The notes: generated by a model not told the origin, from the sequence alone. DNA of 49,834 nucleotides from Bdellovibrionales bacterium (GCA_020850475.1 JADZEO010000073.1:1-49834); one strand, 5' to 3'. Numbered from the stretch's first letter, positions 39,973-49,347 are shown. Translations and numbers: made by a program.

Positions 39973-40874
39973 TGAAAACAATTTTTGCGTCGCCACTCTT
40001 AGCCCTCATCTTACTTATTGGGATTTCTCTGAGCCCCGCAAATGGCCCCGCTCAAGCTGAATCCTCGACCTCAGTATCAACTGAGCCCGTCTTCTCTTCT
40101 CCCACTTCCTGGCTGAGTTTAAAGCCCCAACGATTTGGTGGCTCGTACTTCGGCTGGTTTTTTATGAACGGCGAGGCCGCTAACCGTGGTAATCCGGATG
40201 ATTCCTTTTCGATTCAAAATTTTGGCCTGACCTACAAGACCGAAAACGACGTGACGTGGGGTCTATGGTATGCCAGCACTCTCTCATGGGACGAGCAAGG
40301 ACAGTCCGAATATGAAGCTGCCAACCCTTACATAGAAGTGAACAAGTTTGGCTGGCTACGACTATTCGGCGACGTCACCGTGAGCGCCATGGCTCAGCTT
40401 TACTTGCCAGCGACCGATGAGTGGCGCCGTCGCGGAACCACCGAGGTCTTTGGCTTTGCTTGGATCAACAAACCGCTCAGCAAAAACTGGGAAGTCGAAT
40501 ATCACTTGAATCCGCGCTATTCCCATCACCGGAGTTGGCGCGAAACCACAACAACCACAAGTGGCACGACCGTCGAAGGACTCCCGGGATTTCTTTATCT
40601 GCAAGAACTCAAAGCTCGGTACCTTGTAAATTCAAAGCTTAAGGCTTTTCAGCTGGTGGGTCTTCAAACCGAGTGGCGCCACCGTGGAGCCAACAGCGAA
40701 TCCTTCGCAGAAACCTTCGAGGTTGAAACGGGAATCGAGTTTGCCGCTCACCGCTACCTGTGGTTACAGGCTTCGGTGAGGCAGAACATTTCGGAGCGCC
40801 CCTACTTGCGCGGATTTAAACTCTACTCCGAGGACCAAACCGAGTACCACTTGCGGCTTTCGGCGAATATGTGA
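39972..40874 (+). CDS. Outer-membrane beta-barrel protein coupled to the HAD gene
   Basis: The start at ATG 39972 follows AGGAG and overlaps the HAD gene stop (TGATG). The 300-residue product has a signal peptide (about residues 1-29) and a barrel pattern (GSYFGWFFMNGEA, LTYKTENDVTWGLWYAST, LQASVRQNIS), ending in YHLRLSANM. Aromatic residues are common. Co-translation with an exported phosphohydrolase suggests uptake of the product it releases, which is inference. Confidence 0.75.
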   Translation: MKTIFASPLLALILLIGISLSPANGPAQAESSTSVSTEPVFSSPTSWLSLKPQRFGGSYFGWFFMNGEAANRGNPDDSFSIQNFGLTYKTENDVTWGLWYASTLSWDEQGQSEYEAANPYIEVNKFGWLRLFGDVTVSAMAQLYLPATDEWRRRGTTEVFGFAWINKPLSKNWEVEYHLNPRYSHHRSWRETTTTTSGTTVEGLPGFLYLQELKARYLVNSKLKAFQLVGLQTEWRHRGANSESFAETFEVETGIEFAAHRYLWLQASVRQNISERPYLRGFKLYSEDQTEYHLRLSANM

Positions 40875-40905
40875 CGGGACCTGTCGCCTGACTCGCGAAG
40901 CCCGA

Positions 40906-41343
40906 TCAAAAGTGGCATTCCAAAATGGGCCCGAGCTGACCATTGATCTTGGTCCATGCGGTAATCTTCAAAAATATTTTACTGGGATCTGTTCGCGAGA
41001 CAACCACCTTGCCTCGAATGGGCATTTCAATCCTGATTCTTTCGCCCCCCACCTGCAGATAGGCTGTTATGTTGTAGGAAACTGGAGAACTCAATCGCAC
41101 AAACTTTGCAACGTGGAGTTCCAATCCTTCGGTGTCACCGAGATCAGCCTGCCAAACGCGTTCTTGCCCCTCCGTTTGATAGTTGATGGCGTACATGACT
41201 CCTTGGGCCTCGCAAACTAATCCAGGATCCTGAATTTTAGTTACGGGCGAATCACCTGGCTCCCTTGGCAAAGTGATAAAGGCTTGGGCAACCGAACTCA
41301 TCGCCAGGACCGAAGCTGCAAGAAAAAATTTAAATTGGTTCAT
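40906..41343 (-). CDS. Small secreted protein of unknown function
   Basis: The start at ATG 41343 gives a signal peptide (ending Ala-Gln-Ala-Phe near residue 20). The 145-residue product shows beta-strand patterns (YNITAYLQVGGERIRIEM, KIFLKITAWTKI) and two Cys (LVCEAQG and the C-terminal LECHF) that may pair. I recognise no family. It is transcribed alone, convergent with the barrel gene. Confidence 0.65.
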   Translation of the reverse strand: MNQFKFFLAASVLAMSSVAQAFITLPREPGDSPVTKIQDPGLVCEAQGVMYAINYQTEGQERVWQADLGDTEGLELHVAKFVRLSSPVSYNITAYLQVGGERIRIEMPIRGKVVVSRTDPSKIFLKITAWTKINGQLGPILECHF

Positions 41344-41479
41344 TTTTGTCCCCCTTTGGACAGCTCCGTATAGGTTCAAGAGCCCCATCGGTCAATACTG
41401 ACTCTTTAAACTCTTGGGTAACGTGTAAAAAGTAGACCCGCGATGGGGGACCGGGTACATCCTACCTACGGGAGGACTT

Positions 41480-42868
41480 ATGGCTCGCCAAATTTTTCTT
41501 TTTGTAATCGCGTCTTTTTTGTGGAGCTGCCAAACGGTGAACGCCCCTCAGTCCACGGCCATCGATCCCGTCGACCATTTTGCCGGGTACGGAAAACTCA
41601 GCATTGTCCAAGCAGCAACGAGCACGACCGAAACTTTCATCAACGTGATGGGCCCACGAAATCGGGACTACAAATTTTATGTGCTGCTGAACGGGAAGCC
41701 CGCAGGACGCGTCGACGTGGTGGAGATTGTAGACCCCAGCCCCATGCTTTTTAAAATTTACAAGCTGCGGGTTTCTGAATTGAACCCCAACACTGAGTAT
41801 CGTCTCGAGGTGCGCATCCCCTACGGTGATACCATTGCTGATTATCGCACTTTCAAAACCTTTCCCGCCGCATCTCCGGCGGTTCGCTTTGCTGTGGGTT
41901 CCTGCTTTTCTGACGATTTCGTCTTTAGCCATGTCCGCGAAGCGATTTGGCAACACATGTTCGAGCAAAATCCCGATTTTATTCTCCTCAACGGCGACCT
42001 GGTTTATGTCGATACCCATGATTTTGTCCCGCGTGAAAAGGCCACCGAGTCAGATGTGTGGCAGCGGTACATTCACAGCATGGAAATCATCCCCCTTTTT
42101 CATAAGGAGCGCTTGATCCCCGTGGTCGCCACTTGGGACGATCACGATTACGGCACCAACGATGGCAACAAGAATTTTGCAGGCAAAGATTTCTCCCGCC
42201 GGGCTTTTCGGGCCCTCTTTAGCAGTGGGGATATCAAGGGGGTCTATGAAAATGGTGCGGCGGGCGTGTACAAGTCTTTTTCGCTGTCTGGGCAACGTTT
42301 TTTCCTAATGGACAACCGCACCTTTCGTGAACCCAATGGTTCTGCTCAGGTTTTTGCTCACTGGGGTAAGGCGCAGCACTCGTGGCTGCTTGAACATCTA
42401 AAATCCAATGATCAACCAGCCTGGCTCGTTAACGGCGGGCAGTACTTTGCCCCTCCCATCATTGTTGGAAGTGAATCTAACCAGCCACGACAACTAAATG
42501 AATCCCTTATGGCAGATCACCCCGCGCACTTTCGCCAGTTAATGAAGGATCTAAAGGAATCGAACGCACCGGTGATTTTTGTTTCCGGAGATATTCACTT
42601 TTCTGAAATTCTCGAAGTCGAGGCGACCCAGCTGGGCTACACGACTTATGAGGTGACCTCAAGCCCCATTCACTCCTACTTGTTTCGCAACAAACCCGGA
42701 GAGCCAGAGCTGTGGGCCAATCCCCGTCGCGTAGTCGGCGCCAAGGATCACAACTACATTCTTGTCGAAAGTCGAGTGACTCCTCAAGGCTGGGAGGCCG
42801 AGGTGAAGTCCTACGGGGTCAAACGGCCCGAACCCTTGTTTGCAAAAAAACTCGTCATTAAGAAGTGA
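41480..42868 (+). CDS. PhoD-like phosphatase/phosphodiesterase lipoprotein
   Basis: The 462-residue product is a lipoprotein (lipobox Leu-Trp-Ser-Cys, residue 17) with an N-terminal fibronectin-like segment and a PhoD-type metallophosphatase domain: VGSCFSDDF, LNGDLVYVDTHDF, TWDDHDYGTNDGN and SGDIHFSEI, which supply Asp, His and Asn ligands for two metal ions. PhoD enzymes cleave phosphodiesters such as teichoic acids or phospholipid head groups. Outer-membrane location is likely from the lipobox. GGGAGG precedes the ATG. Confidence 0.9.
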   Translation: MARQIFLFVIASFLWSCQTVNAPQSTAIDPVDHFAGYGKLSIVQAATSTTETFINVMGPRNRDYKFYVLLNGKPAGRVDVVEIVDPSPMLFKIYKLRVSELNPNTEYRLEVRIPYGDTIADYRTFKTFPAASPAVRFAVGSCFSDDFVFSHVREAIWQHMFEQNPDFILLNGDLVYVDTHDFVPREKATESDVWQRYIHSMEIIPLFHKERLIPVVATWDDHDYGTNDGNKNFAGKDFSRRAFRALFSSGDIKGVYENGAAGVYKSFSLSGQRFFLMDNRTFREPNGSAQVFAHWGKAQHSWLLEHLKSNDQPAWLVNGGQYFAPPIIVGSESNQPRQLNESLMADHPAHFRQLMKDLKESNAPVIFVSGDIHFSEILEVEATQLGYTTYEVTSSPIHSYLFRNKPGEPELWANPRRVVGAKDHNYILVESRVTPQGWEAEVKSYGVKRPEPLFAKKLVIKK

Positions 42869-42999
42869 TAGCTGAGCGGTCAGGTGACCAACCTTTCCGC
42901 ACTCGAAATGCCCCAAATCTAAGCATTTGCACCTAATAGGGGCCCTGGTCTTGCTCTCCTCTAAGTTAACTACAATCCAGTTCATTGGAGGAGTTGGAT

Positions 43000-43119
43000 A
43001 TGAAAACAGCTATCAACTTGGTTCGCCACCCCCAGGTGACTTCGCCGAAACCCTATCTCAGCCTCATTTTTGCTTTAATCGCCAGCATCGCGATGATTCT
43101 CTACAATTACCTCAACTAA
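43000..43119 (+). CDS. 39-residue single-pass membrane protein
   Basis: A start at 43000 follows GGAGGAG and encodes 39 residues: a basic N-terminus (MKTAINLVRHPQVTSPK), then a hydrophobic stretch of about 17 residues (YLSLIFALIASIAMILY) and NYLN. The ribosome site is among the strongest in the window, which argues for a real gene despite its size. It lies between the PhoD-like and metallophosphoesterase genes. Function unknown. Confidence 0.65.
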   Translation: MKTAINLVRHPQVTSPKPYLSLIFALIASIAMILYNYLN

Positions 43120-43206
43120 AGCGTCACACCCTTCGTGCAAATCCCTCGCACGCCGCGGGGATCCTTGGCCTCACGCATTCCTGAGCCGCAAATCGAGTTC
43201 AATGAG

Positions 43207-43234
43207 TTGACTCAGCCTGGTCCTCTAATATTCT
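43207..43234 (+). promoter_or_regulatory. Promoter of the metallophosphoesterase gene
   Basis: TTGACT (43207-43212) and TATTCT (43229-43234) are 16 bases apart. A start near 43241 would leave about 32 bases to the ATG at 43273, enough for the GGAGGA site. Confidence 0.45.
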
Positions 43235-43272
43235 AAGAGCAAGTGAAGACCTGACACCCGTTGGAGGACACG

Positions 43273-44364
43273 ATGTCTATGCCGTTCAAGGGATTGAGTT
43301 TTGGGCTGGGATTTGCTGCTACACTTCTGATTTGCCTGATCAGTCGACCGGCACTGAGTGAAACCACTCCTCCTGACTTCAAAGTTGCCTTTATCGGCGA
43401 CCTGGGAGTCGGGTCCAAATCAAAAAAAGTACTCAAACTCATTCGCGATGAAAAGGCGCAGCTGATTCTTCACCAAGGGGATTTTGATTACCGGAACAAT
43501 CCGGCGGCTTGGGAAACCATGGTCGACTCCATCTTGGGCTCGGACTTTCCCTATATCGCGTCGGCAGGAAATCACGATGCACAAGACTGGTTCCCGGCCA
43601 ACGGCTTCCGCGATCGGTTGAATCAGCGAGCGGCCCGAGTGGCCGGCATGAGTTGCACTGGCGACCACGGAGTCAAAGTTTGTGTTTACAAAGGCATGAT
43701 GTTCGTCACCTCCGGTGTCGGGTCCATTGGACGTAGCAACCTGACTTATCTCCAAGGCGTGCTCCAGCAGTCAGATCCCTTTGTCTGGAAAGTGTGCTCT
43801 TGGCACAAACAACAGAAGAGCTATCAAGTCGGAGGAAAGTCCACAGCTGTCCCATGGGATTTTTATCGCGCTTGTCGCGAACACGGAGCGATCGTCGCTC
43901 AGGGACATGAACACAATTACTCTCGCACCTACACCATGTCTAACTTTGAACAGCACCAAGTTCATCATCGATCAAACAACTTGTTGGTCGGTGCAGGTTT
44001 GAGCTTGGCCTTTACCCAGGGCCTCGGTGGTGAATCCTTGCGCGGCCAAGATCTTTGTTTAAGAAAGGGCGAGTGCCCCTATTGGGCAAGTATTTACACG
44101 AGCACGCAAAATGCCGAACCCTCGGTGCTATTTTGTTCCTTTCATGTCGACGGACAAGAAAACAAAGCTCGCTGTTACTTAAAAAATATCAAAAACGCCA
44201 TCATCGATGACTTCACGATTACCAGCGAGAATGGCCCCTTTGCACCCAGTGCAAAAAAAATCGCGAAAAAACTTGAACGGCCCACGACCCTGTCTTTTCC
44301 CACCGAAATGTCCACCATGGATGATCTGTGGATTACCAAAGAAGACCTCAAAGAATGTGAGTGA
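43273..44364 (+). CDS. Exported metallophosphoesterase
   Basis: The 363-residue product has a signal peptide (about residues 1-30, ending Ala-Leu-Ser) and the complete calcineurin-like set: FIGDLG, LHQGDFDYRNN, SAGNHDAQD, and GHEHNYSRT, all in the usual order with spacing for two metals. Several Cys (MSCTG, VCVYKG, WKVCSWHK, LCLRKGECPYW) suggest disulfides after export. GGAGGA lies just before ATG 43273. The substrate is unknown; it could be a nucleotide, phospholipid or phosphoprotein. Confidence 0.9.
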   Translation: MSMPFKGLSFGLGFAATLLICLISRPALSETTPPDFKVAFIGDLGVGSKSKKVLKLIRDEKAQLILHQGDFDYRNNPAAWETMVDSILGSDFPYIASAGNHDAQDWFPANGFRDRLNQRAARVAGMSCTGDHGVKVCVYKGMMFVTSGVGSIGRSNLTYLQGVLQQSDPFVWKVCSWHKQQKSYQVGGKSTAVPWDFYRACREHGAIVAQGHEHNYSRTYTMSNFEQHQVHHRSNNLLVGAGLSLAFTQGLGGESLRGQDLCLRKGECPYWASIYTSTQNAEPSVLFCSFHVDGQENKARCYLKNIKNAIIDDFTITSENGPFAPSAKKIAKKLERPTTLSFPTEMSTMDDLWITKEDLKECE

Positions 44365-44388
44365 GGTTGTAAAATTCCACCCACTTGC

Positions 44389-44416
44389 CCTGTGTCATGG
44401 AACCATCTGACACAGG
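44389..44416. other. 9-bp perfect inverted repeat after the phosphoesterase gene
   Basis: CCTGTGTCA (44389-44397) and TGACACAGG (44408-44416) are perfect inverted copies with a 10-base loop. The loop can pair further (TGG/CCA). It is followed by AATTTAAAG rather than a T run, so terminator function is possible but weak. Confidence 0.5.
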
Positions 44417-44510
44417 AATTTAAAGAAAAATTTTGATTGCTTTTTCCCTTCTCGCGTCTGGTAAGGGTTCTGGCTACAAACATCGTTGAACCCGACCTAG
44501 GAGGATAGCC

Positions 44511-44924
44511 ATGAAAAAAGTAATTTATGCTTGTTTGATACTGGTGCCCACTCTCGCCCTTGCGGCAACTAACCTCACCGAAATTTCACTGAGCATTCCC
44601 AAGGCGGTTAAAAATCCGGCTCTCATCGCTGCTGCCAATGCAGCCATTGCGGACGCAGTTTATTGGGAAGATGAAGGTAAAGAATTTAAGCAGCTCGATC
44701 CCGCCGAGGATCTGGTTATCACCAAGCTCTATCTTGATAAAAACAAAGTCGCGCAAAAACTGGAGTTACAAGGCCGGGCCCAAGTCGGTGGATTCGGCTG
44801 GCATCGCGGCTACCAAGTCGGAACGGCTGAGTGCACGATCTCCATCGAGAAGGTCAATGGCAAGTGGCCCGCCGACGGAAGTTCAGCCGAGGCCGACTGC
44901 GAAGTCACTCTTGATCGCGAGTAA
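44511..44924 (+). CDS. Small secreted protein of unknown function
   Basis: The 137-residue product has a signal peptide (about 1-18, ending Ala-Leu-Ala-Ala). The mature part is beta/alpha mixed with acidic and Lys residues (VKNPALIAAANAAIADAVYW, then ELQGRAQVGGFGWHRGYQV) and two Cys (AECTISIEK and ADCEVTL). I recognise no family. GGAGGA precedes the ATG. It stands alone between a metallophosphoesterase and a hydrolase-like gene. Confidence 0.65.
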   Translation: MKKVIYACLILVPTLALAATNLTEISLSIPKAVKNPALIAAANAAIADAVYWEDEGKEFKQLDPAEDLVITKLYLDKNKVAQKLELQGRAQVGGFGWHRGYQVGTAECTISIEKVNGKWPADGSSAEADCEVTLDRE

Positions 44925-44992
44925 GCTCTCGGAAGATCAATGAAATTGCCTGCCCCTAGACAGGTGAGGCCGAAAGCGCTTATCCTAGGTTG

Positions 44993-45688
44993 ATGCTTAA
45001 TCGCCCCTACTTATTGATTGGCTTACTTTTTTTGACCATCGTCAGTTGGGCCGACCCGATTCCGCAAGTCCTATTCGTGGGGGGCTACGGCTCGACCGAA
45101 GAACAAATGCAACGCTGGGAGAAGGCCGCCCGTGAAAATCCCGCTTACCGAGGACAATTCAACTTCCGGGCGATTCCCCTTCCCGCTAATCGCTGGGATG
45201 CTTACGCAGTTTTGGCCCAGGGTCGAAGTAAAATCGAAGAAATCGTGCGCCAAATCGACGCCTCACCGCCAGGCAGTGTGTTCATTCTTGCGGGCCATTC
45301 CTCTGGAGCCGCCATTACCAATGAAATCGCTCGTCGAGTAAGGGACAAGTCCAAGATCCGGCTTGTTGCACTTGACGGCTTTGTCCCACACCAAATTCAA
45401 AGCCAAGTGCAAACCACTTGTTGGTCCGCAATCGACGTCCGCACTCGACTCGAAGCGAACAACCGGGGCAGCATGCGCAACTGCCAAAACTATCGGGAAA
45501 TGGCCGCCAATGGCTGCAATAACAGTTGGTGCCTCCACTTTGTGTTGGTCAATTCATCGGCCGGTCGGGTGGGTGTTACCCACGAGAACTTCAAGGCCCG
45601 TGGCTACGATGACGTTTCCCCCAACCTTATGTGGCTCAATGAGTTCCTCCCCGCGCGCTCAGGGCCCGCCCCTTCCGCCACGCGATAG
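44993..45688 (+). CDS. Exported alpha/beta-hydrolase-like protein
   Basis: The 231-residue product has a signal peptide (about 1-20, VSWADP) and a GHSSG nucleophile elbow after a FILA strand (residues near 103-107), the mark of serine lipases or esterases; QVLFVGGYGS fits the first strand with an oxyanion loop. A Cys-rich segment (TTCWSA, RNCQNYREM, NGCNNSWC) lies in the lid region. A later HFVLVN and a His (VTHENF) may supply the catalytic His. It is monocistronic; the ribosome site is weak. Substrate unknown. Confidence 0.8.
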   Translation: MLNRPYLLIGLLFLTIVSWADPIPQVLFVGGYGSTEEQMQRWEKAARENPAYRGQFNFRAIPLPANRWDAYAVLAQGRSKIEEIVRQIDASPPGSVFILAGHSSGAAITNEIARRVRDKSKIRLVALDGFVPHQIQSQVQTTCWSAIDVRTRLEANNRGSMRNCQNYREMAANGCNNSWCLHFVLVNSSAGRVGVTHENFKARGYDDVSPNLMWLNEFLPARSGPAPSATR

Positions 45689-45841
45689 TGACACTCGGCC
45701 AATAATTGGGCAGTTCAATAATCATTAGGCAGTAGCGAAAATCTCCAACAGTTAAGTTTCACCAATTGCGAAACGGTTGAGGTTTCGCGGCTCCCCACGA
45801 CGGCCCGTTGTTTGCTCCTTGATTCTGCGGTGGTAGATTTT

Positions 45842-47311
45842 GTGGTAAGGGTGACTCTCCCCCTTCTTATTTTGTGCTCCTTGGTTTTAGGAACCGGTTG
45901 CAGCGATGTGCGACTCCTTCAACCTTCGGAGGTCGGTGAATACCGGTCGTTGTTCGGCCCTCTCAAAGCCGTGCTCGCGGTCCGCAATCCCGCCTGCATC
46001 ATGTGTCACGCTAAGATCAAAGGCGACTTCATCACTGACTTTGGTTATGGCAATCAATTCTTTATGGGTGCCGACCAAGTCATCAATCATCCTAACCAGG
46101 CGTCCTACTATAGCCCCTTTGCGAGCAAGCACTTCATCTGGCACGATTACGCTTGGCAAACCTCAAGCATCATGGGTGACGTTTACATTCCGAATGTGAC
46201 TGTCAATGACCCACGCTTGATCGCCGCTTATCGAAGCCCACTCGCGGGCAATCCGCCGGCGCCTAACCCATTGCCCCTAATCGATTTTGTTAACAACCCC
46301 TTTGAGTATTTGCCAAATGGAACCCTCACGCGACTCATCGGTCGCTCCTCGTCTCCCGATATCAATGAGCCAGGACTTCGCGGAAATTTTGTCGCGCGAA
46401 GGTCAGTGTGGATCGATGCGCCCAGCGAAGAAGAAATCCTGTCGCTCAAAGAAGCCCCAGGTGCTCAAAAGCTCTTTGCCGAGCTGGGCGTCGTGGTCTA
46501 CAAACGCAGTCGCATTGATCACCTCGAAGGCCTTGATGTTCGCCAAAGTCAAAAAACTTATAAGCTCTATTTGACCAACGCACCGACGATGACCTGTCGA
46601 GGCGATATTATTGTCCAGGGCAATTTGTTTCTTAATAACTTAAATCTGATTACCGACGATCAAGGGTGTCGCTTGTATGTTGCCGGCTCGGTATTTATTC
46701 AAGGCCCCATCAATTATTTAAGCGGCGGCACCTCGAACCTCCAAATTTCGAGCTCGCGCGCGGTCATCATGGGAATGCGCGCACTGGGCTCGCGCCTCAC
46801 GCAAAGTGCAACTCCGGCAATGGTGGGCGGCATCCGTCAAGGGTGGACCGACGATCAAGAACTGATGTTTAACATTCAAATTTCAGTCGACCGTGACTCA
46901 ATTGACGGGCTCACCAACGATGCCGGACCCTTCCGCAAAATGGTAGACCAAGCTGGAAATGTTTTGGCCCTAATGGATGACTATGACTTGGCCGAATGGC
47001 GAGCGGCTCCGGGTGTGACCTCGTTTCCGAGCCCAGACCAATGCATTAATGGCTATTTCCCGACGGGCGACCAGCCTTGCGGCCTCGTTTGGGCCGAAGA
47101 GTTCCAACGAAAATCCATCGACTATAAGCACTTGGTGCTCAATGCGCCCAAGATATACAGCCGCTACTATGGGACCTTTGAGGGCGTGGTTATCGCCGAA
47201 GATGCTTTGTTTGCGGTTAAGCACTTTGTGTTTGCGCACGATCCGATGCTCGATCGAGTCACCCTGCTCCCATTGGTGCAAAACCGCGTCTTCAATCTGT
47301 CGAACGACTAA
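45842..47311 (+). CDS. Large lipoprotein with one CxxCH heme motif
   Basis: GTG 45842 is chosen because GGTGG lies eight bases upstream and the protein begins with a lipoprotein signal (lipobox Leu-Gly-Thr-Gly-Cys, Cys20); a longer open frame reaches 45812. The 489-residue product has CIMCH at Cys52, Cys55, His56, a heme c site, then a large beta-rich part (about 240-320, YVAGSVFIQGPINYLSG and SSRAVIMGMRAL) that reads like a right-handed beta-helix or polymer-forming fold. No other domain is recognised. This is the second heme-motif lipoprotein in the window. It likely faces the outside or periplasm. Confidence 0.75.
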   Translation: MVRVTLPLLILCSLVLGTGCSDVRLLQPSEVGEYRSLFGPLKAVLAVRNPACIMCHAKIKGDFITDFGYGNQFFMGADQVINHPNQASYYSPFASKHFIWHDYAWQTSSIMGDVYIPNVTVNDPRLIAAYRSPLAGNPPAPNPLPLIDFVNNPFEYLPNGTLTRLIGRSSSPDINEPGLRGNFVARRSVWIDAPSEEEILSLKEAPGAQKLFAELGVVVYKRSRIDHLEGLDVRQSQKTYKLYLTNAPTMTCRGDIIVQGNLFLNNLNLITDDQGCRLYVAGSVFIQGPINYLSGGTSNLQISSSRAVIMGMRALGSRLTQSATPAMVGGIRQGWTDDQELMFNIQISVDRDSIDGLTNDAGPFRKMVDQAGNVLALMDDYDLAEWRAAPGVTSFPSPDQCINGYFPTGDQPCGLVWAEEFQRKSIDYKHLVLNAPKIYSRYYGTFEGVVIAEDALFAVKHFVFAHDPMLDRVTLLPLVQNRVFNLSND

Positions 47312-47359
47312 AGCGATTCACTGAGTTGATTTGTTTTCCCATTGTGCTATCTTCACCCC

Positions 47360-48034
47360 ATGAATTTTACCCAAGCGACCGTCCTTTCCACCAATGTCGG
47401 AAGTCCCCAGGAATTTACCTTTGAGGGCGTGACGATCAAGACCTCGATGCGCCGATTGGCCCGACCGGAGGGGATTAAGGTACATCACCTTCGGGTCGAG
47501 GGAGATACCTTTGAGTCTCCCCAAGTGCACGGAATTCCGACCGCGGCGATTTATGCTTACGACGCTTCGGCTTTTCCATTTTGGACTCAGCAGTATGAGC
47601 AGCCGGTGGGCGTGGGACAATTGGGTGAGAACCTCACCTTGTCGGCACTCGATGAGTCGGCCGTCTATGTGGGTGATGAATGGAGTGTCGGGAGCGTTTT
47701 GCTGCGTTCTACTTCGCCGCGATATCCCTGTAATCGCCTTAATTTTGTGTTCCAGCGCCCTGATGCTCAAATCCTTTTTAAACAGGCCCGCCGACCGGGG
47801 GTTTACTTTGAAGTATTGCAAGAGGGTTTTATCAAGACCGGTGATAGCTTTAAGTTAGTCCGCCCCGGACGTCGTCGTTGGAGTATTCAGCAGTTTTTTG
47901 ATCTGATGACAGTCTTGCGCGAAGGGGAAAAGACGGCCGCCGTCAAAAAAACCTTCGGCGCCTTGGGATCTGACCCCGATATTCCACAGATCTATCGCAA
48001 GCGCTTTTACGAAGCCTCCCTTGACTCTCGATGA
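47360..48034 (+). CDS. MOSC-domain protein (YiiM-like)
   Basis: The 224-residue product matches the MOSC family with YiiM-like features: VHGIPTAAIYAYDASAFPFW, GQLGENLTL, VYVGDEWSVGSVLL and TSPRYPCNRL with Cys124 as the reactive residue. MOSC domains carry sulfur or act with molybdenum cofactor; YiiM protects against base analogues such as N-hydroxylaminopurine. The start at ATG 47360 gives the family N-terminus. The C-terminal helix region (about 180-224) is also usual in this group. It is cytoplasmic and stands between a heme lipoprotein and a PA2779-like gene. Confidence 0.9.
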   Translation: MNFTQATVLSTNVGSPQEFTFEGVTIKTSMRRLARPEGIKVHHLRVEGDTFESPQVHGIPTAAIYAYDASAFPFWTQQYEQPVGVGQLGENLTLSALDESAVYVGDEWSVGSVLLRSTSPRYPCNRLNFVFQRPDAQILFKQARRPGVYFEVLQEGFIKTGDSFKLVRPGRRRWSIQQFFDLMTVLREGEKTAAVKKTFGALGSDPDIPQIYRKRFYEASLDSR

Positions 48035-48073
48035 CTTAGCACTATTCAATATGACTAGTCACCGGAGGGATCA

Positions 48074-48436
48074 ATGACGCTCTTTAAGCAAGCACTCGCC
48101 ATTTTTTTAGCACTGGTTATGTCTCACCTCACGGAATCGGCCTTGGCAGCCACGCCCGGGCAAATGATTTCGACAGTGGAATATGTCGAACAAGTCACTC
48201 GGGCTCAGGCGGAAGAGCAGATCCGCCATCAAGTCAATCGCACCGAGGTCCGCAAAGAACTTGGGCGGCTCGGCGTCTCTCCGGATGAAGTCTCGGCCAA
48301 AATGGCAAGTCTCACCGACTCTGAGCTTCGCGATATCGCCTCGCAGATGGATAGTGCGCAGCACGGTGGCATTATTGGCATTCTCGTCGTCGTGGTGCTG
48401 GTTCTGCTCATCATCTATTTGGCTAAGCGCATTTGA
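48074..48436 (+). CDS. PA2779-family membrane protein
   Basis: The 120-residue product has a signal peptide (ending Ala-Leu-Ala-Ala), a helical middle with charged residues (EQVTRAQAEEQIRHQVNR, LGRLGVSPDEVSAKMASL) and a C-terminal membrane helix GIIGILVVVVLVLLIIYL followed by AKRI. This is the PA2779 family layout, always next to a PA2778-type protein, which is the next gene here. The stop overlaps the next start (TGATG), so they are co-translated. Confidence 0.85.
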   Translation: MTLFKQALAIFLALVMSHLTESALAATPGQMISTVEYVEQVTRAQAEEQIRHQVNRTEVRKELGRLGVSPDEVSAKMASLTDSELRDIASQMDSAQHGGIIGILVVVVLVLLIIYLAKRI

Positions 48437-49269
48437 TGAAGCGACTTGCGCTGCTGTTTTTTCTGCCGCTGATGGCCGTCGGTTGCGCCACTTTATCACC
48501 ACAAACCAAAGCGGTGTTAGCACAACCCCCAGGACCGCCTCGCGCTCGGCTTGAAACTATCCAGGGCCTTCCTCGGCAGGACGGCGACTGCGGTCCCATC
48601 GCTCTCAGTTTGGTTTTGCAATATGCGGGCTCCTCGGTTCCTCCCGAGGACCTTCGGCAAGAGCTCCTCACGCCCAAAAAGCAAGGAACCCTCCCGATGA
48701 GCCTCATCAGCGCGGCCCGGCGCCGGGGCATGATGGCCATTCCGGTGAGTGGCATGACCGCCCTCGTGCAGGAGCTGGCCGCTCTTCACCCGGTGATCAC
48801 TTTTCAAAATCGTGGATTGAGTTGGCTCCCCAATTGGCATTACGCCACGGCCATTGGCTACGATTTGGCGAGCCAGGAAATTTTCTTCCTCGATGATCTT
48901 CATCCTGAACCCATGCCCATGACCTATGTCGAACGTCACTGGGAACTGGCTCAGTTTTGGGGGTTGGTGGTGTTGCCACCAGGTGAACTTGCCGCCAGCG
49001 CGAGCGAACTTGAGCACCTCAAAGCCGCCTCAGGCCTTGAGCAAGTGCAACTTCTCCCCCAAGCCCGCCAAGCCTACGAAGCTATTCTTAAGCGCTGGCC
49101 CGACAGCCTCGGGGCGCGAATTGGTCTCGGCAATGTCAATTATCAGCAGGGGCAATTTGCAGACGCGCTTCTGCATCTGCGCGAGGCCGTCCGCCTCCAC
49201 CCCGACTCCCCCATCGCCCGTCACAACCTGCGCGTGGCCGAAGAGGCCCAAAGCACAAAACCCCGCTAA
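48436..49269 (+). CDS. PA2778-family lipoprotein with C39-like peptidase and TPR
   Basis: The start at ATG 48436 overlaps the PA2779-like gene stop. The 277-residue product is a lipoprotein (lipobox Ala-Val-Gly-Cys, Cys17) with a C39-like peptidase domain: DGDCGPIALSL with Cys52, LPNWHYATAIGYD with His135 and a following FFLDD. C-terminal residues about 185-265 are TPR-like repeats (LPQARQAYEAILKRW, GNVNYQQGQFADALLHLREA). The PA2778/PA2779 pair is conserved across Proteobacteria and is thought to process or pass peptides at the envelope; its substrate is unknown. Confidence 0.9.
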   Translation: MKRLALLFFLPLMAVGCATLSPQTKAVLAQPPGPPRARLETIQGLPRQDGDCGPIALSLVLQYAGSSVPPEDLRQELLTPKKQGTLPMSLISAARRRGMMAIPVSGMTALVQELAALHPVITFQNRGLSWLPNWHYATAIGYDLASQEIFFLDDLHPEPMPMTYVERHWELAQFWGLVVLPPGELAASASELEHLKAASGLEQVQLLPQARQAYEAILKRWPDSLGARIGLGNVNYQQGQFADALLHLREAVRLHPDSPIARHNLRVAEEAQSTKPR

Positions 49270-49347
49270 CAGCCGAAGCTCAAGGGGCACACCAGTGGTC
49301 ACGCACCTTCACTTTTGAGTTAGCACTACTTACAGAAAAATTTAAAC

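Noticed and set aside
45812-45841. TTG start for the heme lipoprotein gene
   Set aside because: No ribosome site and it adds ten residues before the natural signal peptide.
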